Shown in pieces: positions 11,936-22,043 of a stretch of DNA of 64,000 nt. The stretch's first letter is position 1, and each line of letters opens with the position of its first letter. The notes beneath the pieces are model-generated. The model made no database searches. It saw nothing but the letters and a program-made list of their open reading frames with translations, and was not told the origin of the DNA. This DNA comes from Nissolia schottii (lineage: Eukaryota; Streptophyta; Magnoliopsida; Fabales; Fabaceae). The position numbers and the translations under genes are program-made. The stretch is taken from the NCBI GenBank assembly GCA_003254905.1, contig QANU01028836.1, positions 686,029 through 750,028 of the forward strand, given 5' to 3'.

Positions 11936-12323
11936 TATGTAACTTAACTTATGTATGTTACTTTATAAAGAATGTTGCTTTATTATGTGATTCATTTCAT
12001 TAAATTTGTTATTTCTTTATGACTAATTTGTTTATGTATGAATAAAGAATAAAATTTATAACAATAACTAAATAAAAAATGACATAACAAGTAATAACAA
12101 AACGCATCCATAAACATGTCATAAACATGCATATCATATAACGAAACTTTATTTTTCTTATAAAGAATAAAGTTAGTAACAACAACTAAACAAAAGCTAA
12201 CAATTAACAAGTTATAAAACTCGTCTATAAACAGACATAAACACACATATCATACAATGAAAACTTACTTTTTGCTTCAAACTTGGCACATAGTGAGAAA
12301 AACTATGTTTTTTTTTAATTTTT

Positions 12324-12505
12324 CTCCCAAAGGCATCGATCTATTTAAAAAAAATTAAAATTTTTTATTACTGGAGTCGATTTTAATGATAGTCGATTTG
12401 AATCAACTCCCTTTATAAGAAAAATGATTTATTTTTAGAACAACATTCAAATTAGTTAATTTGAGTAATAGGGTAATTTTATTATTTTATTCTAAAAAAA
12501 TTTCC
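12324..12505 (-). repeat. Right terminal inverted repeat of the Mutator-like element
   Basis: This is the inverted partner of 7778-7984. The outer end is GGAAATTTTTTTAGAATAAA when read inward, against AGAAAAATTCTCAAAATAAA on the left. Confidence 0.82.
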
Positions 12506-12514
12506 TATGAATTA

Positions 12515-13575
12515 CTGCCAAAAAAAATGGGAATGGTTCAATATGAAAAAAAAATGAAAATAAGAAAATAGATGGAAGAAAAAAGAAAATAAATTTGAAC
12601 TTTTTTTTTACACCCTCAATAAACGAGGTCTAAAGTCAAACAAAATTACAAAATAAGCTTTTAAGTCCATATCAAACACGGACGTTGGAATTCTCATCAA
12701 ATCAAAAGTCATCAGTCTCTTCCAAGTTGAGAAAAAGGGGAGCCCCAAATTTTATATCTCAAATCAAGAGTTAAAATGTTATTGGAGGGGAAGTTTTTGC
12801 ACTGATTTTTTTTTTATCCATGATGTTGATTAATAATAATAATAATTAATTTTTTTTATAATAACTAAATTCTTACTAAGTAATAAATTGTCAGTCATAA
12901 AATATTTTTTCTTTCCATAGCCTTTTTTCTCTAAATGATAATCAATTTATTAAAAAAGTAATAATTTTATTCTCTAACAAATTGCCGTAAACATTCTCCT
13001 AATTATTAAAATGAATTATTTAATTAAAGCATTTTATATCAAACCAGATTATAACCATAGAAGTTAAAAAAAAAAAAAGACTAATGTTTTGTTGATTCAG
13101 CTAATTTAACAAATTTTTTTACCTGAAGTTTCAAGATTTAAGTTTTATGAATGAAAAATTATTAAAAAAAACTTTATAATATAGACTCAAATCAAAGTGA
13201 TTTTCATTAAACTTTGATATTGGCAATTTTTTAAATAAATAAAAAATTTGTGGTAAAGAAGATTTGAGACCTGTCCACTCAACTTGCGGCCATGGTTGAT
13301 CAAGACCGAGTCTGCTTTTGTATTAATTGGAAACTGCAAATTCATTGACCAAAAAAAAAAAAAGAAAACTGCAAATTCCAAACTTGTCATTTACCCTATT
13401 CCAGCAACTTCACATCATTATTTAAAATTCGTTAGTGGCACTCACCATCGTTGGCTTTACCACTCAATCAAATGTGTGGACATTCATTTATCAATTAATA
13501 ATCTCTCTTTTTTTTCATAGTTGTCTGTGTAATGTCAATAAACACCCCAAAAAAAAATAATTTCAATTCGATGGG

Positions 13576-13614
<39 letters not shown>

Positions 13615-14358
13615 TGAAATCACTGATATCTAAAGCTGATTGGATTCCATTTAATTTATTGTGTCGATTAACAACATAACTAAAATTATCTATATAAAAT
13701 AAACAAAATAAGATTTTGGTTTCTTATCTCTATGTACTTTTCTAATTTCATTCCTTATCTTTAGTTTTTTTTTTCTATTCAATTTGATCTTCAATCAAGG
13801 TTCAATAAAACCATTTGGTTGTGCATTTCTTAACTTGTGTTTTTTATAAGGCCTGAATAATGGATAGCATGCACAACCATATGATTTGAGGAAAGTGAAG
13901 TTAGGTAGTTTGTACGTACCTTTTTGGTAAGAAAAAATGTTGTTTAGAATTAGTGTTTGATTGATAATATGGTGTGAAAAATAGATTATTTTGTGTTAAA
14001 ATTAATCATATAAAGAGAAATAAAAATATAAAAATTTAAATTGAGTCTTATTAATTTTAATAGTGTTCCATTTTGACAGTATTTGGTTAGTGAACGATAG
14101 GCGTTTCTTAATTTGTTAATTTCGAAAAGGCTGCATCTTTTGTTTAGAAGAAAAAAATGTACCAACAACCTATGATTATAGACTACAACTGCCTTTAAAT
14201 TAATTGACAGTGCCCAAACTTTTTATTAGTAAAATTCACCATCACTACATTAAGTTATATCTCTGTCGATTTATTTTGTCATTCTAAAACCCCAATTTGC
14301 CTATGAAGCAGTAATGCTATACCTTCCCCTAAGTAAATATGGAAATTGAGAAAATGAA
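12515..14358. other. AT-rich intergenic stretch
   Basis: No gene was found. It contains a (TA)15 microsatellite. Around 13105-13180 is a 'TTTCAAGATTTAAGTTTTATG AATGAAAAATT'-type block weakly like the SINE-like family seen elsewhere in the window. Confidence 0.4.
13581..13610. repeat. (TA)15 microsatellite
   Basis: An uninterrupted run of fifteen TA units. Confidence 0.95.
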
Positions 14359-14371
14359 TATTCTCGAATTC

Positions 14372-14480
14372 GTTTTTTTTTAGGGTGCCTACCTAGGTAT
14401 CCAAGTTCACAAGGTCTCGAACTCGGGACCTTGCTTAAGCGATACCAAACTGCTTATCACTTGGACCAACCCCCTTTGGT
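14372..14480 (-). mobile_element. Short SINE with 13-bp target-site duplication
   Basis: Read on the minus strand, the element has a tRNA-like head with an A box (TGGTCCAAGTGATAAG). About 35 bp on it has a B box (GAGTTCGAGACC). The body ends GGTAGGCACCCT followed by a run of nine A (T-run at 14373-14381 on the plus strand). A perfect 13-bp direct repeat, TATTCTCGAATTC, flanks it at 14359-14371 and 14481-14493. Internal Pol III promoter, A-tail and long target duplication together are the signature of a tRNA-derived SINE mobilised by LINE machinery. At about 109 bp it is short for the class. The perfect duplication suggests a fairly recent insertion. Confidence 0.88.
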
Positions 14481-14493
14481 TATTCTCGAATTC

Positions 14494-17058
14494 TTTAGTC
14501 AAAAACTTGAGCATTCCGTGTCTTGGTTGCAATTTCTCCACCGTTAATTTTCTCATGCATTGCACTCTTCTCATGGTAACGAGTGATTTCCCATTCACAA
14601 TAATCTATATCATTACAAAATACTGATTGCATTCGCGTAAAGAATGAAAAACTATGCATTAATCAACATCGATGGTTTGTGTGGCTTGCAGTACAAAGAC
14701 TTTCCCTCAAAAGAGTTCTAGTTGCTAAGCTGCATTATACATTAATCTACTACACTAAAACTTTAAATGTAAATAACCCTTTTGATTCAACCAACATATT
14801 ATATCCATAATTTAGAACTAATAACAAGAGAATTGAGTTTGATCAAATGAATTTCCTCATACGTGCTACAAAATTTGTATATTATACGTCCTCATTCACC
14901 CTGACCCACAAATACAAAATCACCTCAAAAATAACAAACACCCATGATCTCACTAATAATCTTTTTTTCCCCTCTCCATGTTTCATTAAAATTTAAAAAA
15001 TAAAGGCTTAAACTAAATGGGGGAGTAAATCCTTTCAATAGGTTTTCTTATTATGTAAAGTAACTTGGGATTTTTTACAATTAATTTTTTTGTTGTTTAT
15101 GCTATATACGAGTCTCACTTCTTTAATTAATAGTAAAAATCATATATGATTTCACATGATAATAAAATATGTTAATATAAATATGTTTCCTTCCTCAAAA
15201 TATTTTGTTGATGTTCCATCATCTCGTCATAATCCCACCATTTTTGTCGTGCAACTACAGATATTTTTTATTTTTGGTTCTCAACAAGGCATCTATCATC
15301 GAAAATGATGATTAATTCCTCTGAGAATTTGAGTTAGTCAAAGTGAGTATAAGTGTATTTGTTTGTGCTTCTAAAAGGGAAGAAATACTGTTTTTTACAA
15401 GAAAAGTACTTCTATTGATTTTTATGTTGTTTATTTGTGCTTCTAAAAAAATAAAAGTAGAAATAATCAATTTTTTGGTTATTTTGAAAAAGCAAGTTTT
15501 TGTTTGCTTCTAGTAGAATGAAAAACAATAAAAGAGAGAGAATGAACTCCATAAAATATAAAAAATTAATATAATCTCTAATCTGTCCTCATGACTTTTA
15601 TAAAATTTAAAAAAAAAAACCAATTCACTTTTCTAATCCTCTCTTTCTTTATTTTCTTTTAATTATTTAATGAATTTCGTTTTTCTCGCTTAAATATTGA
15701 TATTTTAATTTTATTAAAATTTATGTTTATTAATAATACATGTAATTAAATTAATTTTAAGAAAAAAATAATATAAAATAATTTTCTATTTTTTTACAAT
15801 AAAACTTATCATGTAAAAAAATTCTTCTTATTCAAACACATTTTTGATAAGTAAATTTTTATGTCCTTAATTGTAATTTTATACAAAAAATATTTTTCTA
15901 ATTTCTTGTATCCAAATAATTTAATAACTTTTGATAATAAAAATAAATATTTTTACAATTTCATCAAAATACAAAATAATTTTCTATTTTTGCTTTTGTT
16001 TTTACTTCAGTTTTAGAAGCACAAACCAACATATCCTATATTTGTAAGGCACGTATATACTTACTAGTTTTGTGATAGTTTATTGTTTCAAAATATATAT
16101 TGAATTCATATTTTAAGCTAGTATTAATTTTTTTTTCAATAATGATCTTGTATTAATTCATGGCCATGTATATTTCTTTTGGTAGACTATTTTGATTAAT
16201 ACTTTTCTATGCAAAGAGAGAATTCCACTATTAAATACGTTAATTAATGGACAACTAAATGAAGGTGATTTTTTAACTATCTTACACTGTAAATCTCTCA
16301 TTCTATTTAATTTATTATGAAATATGATAAATTTCATAATTTAATATAACATATTGATGAACTATATAATTTAATATGATAAATTAATACTTTTTAGTAC
16401 AATATTTGTAGAAAGGTGTATCGTAAACTCAAATGATCCACAAATCTCTAAACACCTTATAAATTAGCTCTTTTAATGATTTAAATAATGAAAAGTTTAT
16501 TAAAATTATATACATGAAATAATAACAAAATTCAATAAATTTCTTTGTAAAAAATTATTAAAATTTAATAAATTAAGTAGTATGAAATAGATGAGAAACC
16601 ACCTTAAATTAAAGCTAGATTTTTTTTATAAAAAAATTTGAGTTTGTGGGTAAAATTTTCATTGGCTATAAAAAAAATAGAAAGGTAAGAGAGAATGGTA
16701 ACATGATTCTGGTCCCACGCTAATCCTGTAAGGTCGTCCGCACCGTATTAAAACCGGCGTGGATCTTATGACCAGTCTAGTACCCTTTTTTCTTTTTTTT
16801 CGTTTGAAATAAACTTTGTCAGAGACTTTATCTCTTTCCACACCAAACAGAGCCGAAAGAAAGAATAAAAAAGGAGGAATGAAAATAGATTTCGCGTCCG
16901 CCACTGAATCTCTCAGAAACCCTTCCAAACAACCCCCAAATTCTTTCAACTCACAATACGAAAAGAAATGAACGAGGAGTGGAAGAGTTTATGGTAGTAA
17001 CCGTGAGAGTCCCACTTTTCAATCTCAACCGTCCGTTTAAATCACATCACCGCCGTGG
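14494..17058. other. Intergenic; MITE-like sequence at about 15345-16045; F-box gene promoter
   Basis: No coding region was found. 15345-16045 has matching inverted ends: TTTGTTTGTGCTTCTAAAA on the left and, reverse-complemented, GGTTTGTGCTTCTAAAA on the right. This suggests a Tourist/Harbinger-like element without a resolved duplication. The last 350 bp, before 17058, become GC-richer and would hold the promoter and leader of the F-box gene. No clear TATA box was seen. Confidence 0.45.
15345..16045. mobile_element. Probable Tourist/Harbinger-like MITE remnant
   Basis: The ends share an inverted (T)GTTTGTGCTTCTAAAA core, with GAAGTA-type blocks just inside. The interior is very AT-rich and non-coding. 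A three-base TWA duplication could not be confirmed, so both superfamily and exact ends are uncertain. Confidence 0.42.
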
Positions 17059-18729
17059 ATGGGCAACTCAGCTTCCGCGGCCGCCGTCGCCAGCCGCCGC
17101 GAGAGCGCAGCTCAACAAAACCGCTCCGGCGGCTCTGTAAAGGCCAGATCCATCGCATCGGTTTCTCCGATGATCTCCTCCGCCGTCAACGGCGCCGAAT
17201 CCGACGGCGGAAGCCATCGCGAGGCGGTTTCACCTGACTACATCTCCGATCTCCCAGACGAGTGCCTGGCCACGGTGTTCCAATCGCTGAGCTCCGCCGA
17301 TCGGAACCGGTGCTCCCTCGTGTGCCGACGGTGGCTCGAGATCGAAGGCCAGAGCCGCCACCGCCTCTCGCTGAACGCGCAGTCAGAGCTCTTCCCTGAG
17401 ATACCGTCGCTGTTCTCGCGGTTCGACTCCGTCACGAAGCTCGCGCTGAAGTGCGACCGCAGATCCTTGAGCGTCGGCGACGACGCGCTCGTCCTCATCT
17501 CGCAGCGGTGCCCTAACCTCACGCGCCTAAAGCTCCGCGCGTGCCGCGAGCTCACCGACGCCGGCATGGAAGCCTTCGCGAAGAACTGCAAGGGTTTGAA
17601 GAAGCTCTCGTGCGGATCCTGCACGTTCGGATCCAGAGCCATGAACGCGGTCCTCGAAAACTGCGCCTCGCTCGAGGAAATCTCCGTCAAACGCCTCCGC
17701 GGGATCACAGACGCCGCGGCGGCGGATCCGATTGGTCCCGGAGCTGCGGCGGCGTCACTCAAGACGATATGCCTGAAGGAGCTCTACAACGGTCAGTGCT
17801 TCGGTTCGCTGATCCTCGGCGCGAAGAATCTGAGGACCTTGAAACTTTTCCGGTGCTCCGGCGACTGGGACAAACTGTTCCAGCTCGTTGCCGAGCGCGC
17901 CGCCGCATCCGCGGCCTCGAGCATCGTCGAGGTTCACCTCGAGAGACTGCAGATTAGCGACGTTGGCTTGCAAGCCATCGCCAATTGTTCCAATTTGGAA
18001 ATCCTGCACCTTGTGAAAACCCTAGAGTGCACCGATATAGGGTTAATCGCGATTGCCGAGAGGTGCAAGCTTCTGAGGAAGCTTCACATCGATGGCTGGA
18101 AGGCTAATAGAATTGGGGATGAAGGTTTGATTGGTGTTGCTAAGGGCTGCCCTAATTTGCAGGAATTGGTGCTCATTGGTGTTAACCCTACGAAATTGAG
18201 TTTGGAGATGTTGGCTTCGAATTGCTTGAACCTAGAGAGGTTGGCCCTGTGTGGGAGTGATACTGTTGGTGATCCTGAGATATCTTGCATTGCTGCGAAG
18301 TGTGTGGCTTTGAAGAAGCTGTGCATCAAGGGCTGCCCGGTTTCGGATCATGGGATGGAGGCATTGGCTAGTGGTTGCCCCAATTTGGTGAAGGTGAAGG
18401 TGAAGAAGTGTAAGGGTGTTACAGCCGAAGGTGGGGATTGGTTGAGGCTGAATAGAGGGTCACTTGCTGTGAATTTGGATACCGGAGAAGCGGATCATCA
18501 GGATGCTAGTGCTAGTGATGGTGGAGCGCAGGACAATGGGTTGGAGTTTCCACCAATGCCAGGGCAAACTGCCGGAGGAGGAGGAGCATCGGCTGGCATG
18601 GCGTCAAGCAGTACCGGCCGGGCTACTTCATTCAAGTCAAGGTTAGGGATTTTCTCCGGGAGGAGTTTAGTGGCTTGCACCTTGAGAAAGTGGTCGTTGG
18701 GTGGTAGCACTAGTGCCCGCCATGGATAG
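17059..18729 (+). CDS. SKIP2: F-box/LRR protein, SKIP2/VFB type
   Basis: A single uninterrupted exon encodes 556 residues, about the family's usual 500-560. The F-box is at about residues 60-105 (ISDLPDECLATVFQSL ... CSLVCRRWLEIEGQSRHRLS) and binds the SKP1/ASK subunit of an SCF ubiquitin ligase. Leucine-rich repeats of the cysteine-containing type follow from about 125 to 470 (for example LTRLKLRACRELTDAGM, LERLALCG, LKKLCIKGCPVSDHGMEAL). They would bind substrate. The variable tail is Gly/Ser-rich and ends with a conserved-looking SLVACTLRKWS. The protein starts MGNSAS, a candidate N-myristoylation signal as in some relatives. The ATG at 17059 is chosen because the N-terminus matches the family. 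The upstream context is non-coding. The first ~900 bp are strongly GC/CpG-rich and the rest is not. Assignment to SKIP2 rather than another VFB member is less certain than the family. Confidence 0.93.
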   Translation: MGNSASAAAVASRRESAAQQNRSGGSVKARSIASVSPMISSAVNGAESDGGSHREAVSPDYISDLPDECLATVFQSLSSADRNRCSLVCRRWLEIEGQSRHRLSLNAQSELFPEIPSLFSRFDSVTKLALKCDRRSLSVGDDALVLISQRCPNLTRLKLRACRELTDAGMEAFAKNCKGLKKLSCGSCTFGSRAMNAVLENCASLEEISVKRLRGITDAAAADPIGPGAAAASLKTICLKELYNGQCFGSLILGAKNLRTLKLFRCSGDWDKLFQLVAERAAASAASSIVEVHLERLQISDVGLQAIANCSNLEILHLVKTLECTDIGLIAIAERCKLLRKLHIDGWKANRIGDEGLIGVAKGCPNLQELVLIGVNPTKLSLEMLASNCLNLERLALCGSDTVGDPEISCIAAKCVALKKLCIKGCPVSDHGMEALASGCPNLVKVKVKKCKGVTAEGGDWLRLNRGSLAVNLDTGEADHQDASASDGGAQDNGLEFPPMPGQTAGGGGASAGMASSSTGRATSFKSRLGIFSGRSLVACTLRKWSLGGSTSARHG

Positions 18730-21700
18730 AGACAAACAACAAAGCATAAGAAAAAAAGATGCTAGCCTTTGACCATTTTTCATTGTTTTGTGTTCTATCA
18801 TTTGATTCTCCTATTTCTTGTATTTAAAAACTTGAAATTTATGATTGTGTGATGTTTATTGCCTTCTGAATTGAATCTTCATAGTTGAAGTGACAATCAC
18901 ATTGTTTCTTTTTCTCTACAGTTATAGTTGGTGCTTTAGTTTGTTTGATAAACTCATTGTTTTGTCTAGCATTTGATATCCATATCATATCTGTTTGCAT
19001 ATTTGGAAAATCAGTTGGTAGTGTCCAAAAGCGATTCTGGACATAACAGAAGTGAAATTTTCTGACTTGTGTCCCACAATCGGGTTTGAGGCTCCAGAGC
19101 CAAACATGCTAAATTGGAACAATTGGTGATGGCTTGCAAGAAATCCGACGGCATCACCCATTGTTCCAAACATTGCTAATTGGTGTAAGTTCTACATTTT
19201 GAAAACTTGTAGATGTCAATCATGGGCATCATGGGATACATTATTTTGTTGTATGTATCGTTTTAGCATTATTCTCTATTGACATTGATTCATGTTCCTA
19301 TTTATCATAGCCTTCTGCGCAATATTACGTCTTGGTCAGACAGGATTCCTAGATTTCATGGATTGAAAAATGCAGCATTTGTAGTTTTGTGATTATGATT
19401 GGCACACCTGTGTTTCAAACGATATGTCATTTGGTCATGTCTTTATATTGTGAATGCCAGAAGATGCGCTTGCTTGATCTATCTTTAGGTCGAGTCATGT
19501 GAGAAATGGTCTCTTAAAATTGTAGCTGGATGCCCCTCATGTTAGTATCCTTATTTTTTGGAAGGGTTCTCCTAATTTCCTTGATGCTACTTGTGAGATA
19601 TATTTGGTTGAGTGTGACATGATTTGGTTTCTTTTTGGCATCAACCTGGCGACATTGAGTTTTTTTTTTTTTGTGGAGAAATTATGTGTACTTAATCATG
19701 GGCAATATGCCGTCTCATTCCTTATCTACTATTGAATGTAATCTCAATAATGTGGGTTATATTAATATCTCATCCAATGGATTAGATAAACTATGAGTCT
19801 GCATGGTGTTTTATGATAAATGAGTTAAAACAACACAATTTGGTGACATTTTATTAGAATCCACTGTAGTTGGGAAGATATTGACCACGGATACAAGATT
19901 CTATATTCTATTCACTGAGTTAAAAGTATAACTGAACTGCAATTATTGTTTGATTTATATCCCTTCTTCCCCCAAGTTATCTGTCAATTGCATAGAAATT
20001 AGTACACAACCAAATCAGTAGGGCTGTTTGGGGTTGAAAAATCTTAGGGGCTTGATAATTGATATCGTGATCTTAAGATCAACAAACGAAAAAAGAGATC
20101 TTTTGGTCACATGTATGTTGCTGCATTTCTATTCCGTTTCAAGGGCCGTGTTGGTTTCGTGGCGTTTAAAACTGCCCAATTCACGAGAAGTTTGTTGATT
20201 CCTTCAACTTTTTTTTTTTTGGGTCTATTTCTTTTTCCTACCTCTTTAATGATTGCTTATTTTCCAACTGCTTAACAGTTAATTCCTAAACACTTTCTTT
20301 TGATATTTAACATGTGGATTTTTCAACATGATCATGTGAAGATGATGTTAATTTCACGTGAAATTGACAAGCAATATCTGATCTGAATCCGGAAGGTTTT
20401 CTTTTTGTTACTTCGATGACAATATAGGTATAGATTTTATTTTTATGCTTAATATTTCAAGACCTGCGACAAATTCTACAGAGAATAGTTATGCACTGTT
20501 TTTTCCCTTAGTAACATAACGTAATCGTGTTTCCTACGTGGAGGGGGTGGGGGCAAGTGTCTACTCAACACACTCATTTTTTCAAAAATAATTCTGATTT
20601 CTTCTAGAACCTTACCGGCTTTCCCTCATTCAAATTTCTGAATTTGAAAATACGTTTTCGATTGTTTTTATACTCTCTACTTTTTGTGTATACACGTTTG
20701 GAACATTGACTCAAAATAGATTTCTAATAGTGGAATAATCGATTCTGACCGTGAAGAAGTGTAGGTGCATCCATGACCAGTCAAAAGGGGATTTACAATT
20801 ACAAGAGGCAGCACAATGCACCACTGGGTTTGACGGCAAGCTTATTCTGGATGTATGCTGCCATGAGCAAAGAAACAAAAGCACACTCTATTTTCCTTTG
20901 CTAATGAGTTAATAACTCATCAATAGCACACGCTTCAATGAGATTGTTTGAGGTTGTAAAGAATAGTGATTTTCTTTTAAAACACCAAAGTCAATCATAC
21001 AAATTTCTCATGATGAACACTAAGTTAAACGCCACTTGTAATTAAAGTACTTTTTTCTTTATATCAGTCATACTTTTACACTAAACAAATTTTACAACTC
21101 TTTTATAGGCATCTCTTACAATTGCATAAGAAAAGGTTAGAAGACGGTTATAAAGTATGTGAAACATAAAAGGGTGAAGGTTATTATAAAAAAAAAGCAA
21201 TAATAAATAACATTTAATAGGTCAATGTTCCCATGTCAAGAAAAAATAAAGGTCGTCAATGTTTATTAGGGAAGATTAGTGTAATTTTTTCAAATAGAAG
21301 AGAAAAAAAAGGTCAATGTTTATTAAGGTAGATTAGTATACTTTATTCAAATAGAAAGAACTAGTATAATTTCACTAAACAAAACGAGGTTAGAGTAATT
21401 TTACCTCTGAAAGTTCATAAAGCTAATCACAAGAAGAAGCGCAACATTTGGCCTTTGTATTTTTCCTTTTCAATTTTCATTAAATATATCTTTTTCATTA
21501 TGGAATTAAGAAAGATTATCATTATCAAAATACAAAATAAAAATTAAATAAAAAAAGGTAGCTCTATTTCCTTCCCATAAAACAAGGTACCCTCCCACAT
21601 TTCTCAAGGCGATTAAGCACAAGCATTTTGACATGACCGAGGACTTCATCAGTTAGGGTGCAAATGCCTTCCGAACATTAGGGGAAATGGAAATAATATG

Positions 21701-22043
21701 AAATCTCAAGGCAAAAATACACGTACAATGTACATATTGTTCTTTATAAGCTCATCATTTTATCATAACATAGTATAATTAATCTCTACAATCATCATAC
21801 GAAAGAGATTCTAGCAAAGAAGTTGGAGGCATCCTTTGAGCTCTATCTTGATTGACAATGACTAAGTAATGTTGGCTACCTTAAGATGATCCAAAACATT
21901 AGTGGTTGAAACTTGAAATAAGGTAATGTTCAGTTCAATGATTGATTCAACACGGATAAAATGTTCTGGGTATGCCCTGTAAACAGCAGAACCTGCTGAA
22001 AGTTGAACATGATGAAGTGATAAACACGACCGGTATAGTTCAA
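18730..22043. other. Intergenic between the convergent F-box and MPDU1 genes
   Basis: No gene is recognised in this 3.3-kb stretch. It includes the 3' untranslated parts of both genes, which point toward each other. T-rich tracts occur near 19660 and 20210. A near-duplicate 'GGTCAATGTTTATTA' phrase appears at about 21260 and 21312. Nothing supports an RNA gene. Confidence 0.45.

Larger units (their letters stand above)
7778..12505 (+). mobile_element. Mutator-like element (4.7 kb) with long TIRs, carrying a PMD gene
   Basis: A perfect 9-bp target duplication, TATGAATTA, flanks the element (7769-7777 and 12506-12514). Nine bases is the Mutator signature. The ends form long inverted repeats of about 180-207 bp (7778-7984 and 12324-12505, roughly 75-80% alike by eye). 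They share blocks such as TTACCCTATTACTCAAAT and AATCGACTCC. The interior holds a decayed plant-mobile-domain gene on the plus strand and no visible transposase, so the element is non-autonomous. A separate hAT element (11145-11935) was inserted later, near the right end. A TATATAAA box sits just inside the left repeat. Confidence 0.87.

Noticed and set aside
7769..12514. Interpretation of the long terminal inverted repeats as LTRs of a retrotransposon
   Set aside because: The repeats are inverted, not direct, and the duplication is 9 bp, which fits Mutator rather than LTR elements.
14372..14480. Possible tRNA gene (A and B boxes on the minus strand)
   Set aside because: No cloverleaf can be drawn. 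The A-tail and 13-bp duplication show that it is a SINE.
17238..17762. 174-codon minus-strand frame inside the F-box gene
   Set aside because: It is a shadow of the GC-rich sense coding sequence, where stops are rare on both strands, and resembles no family.
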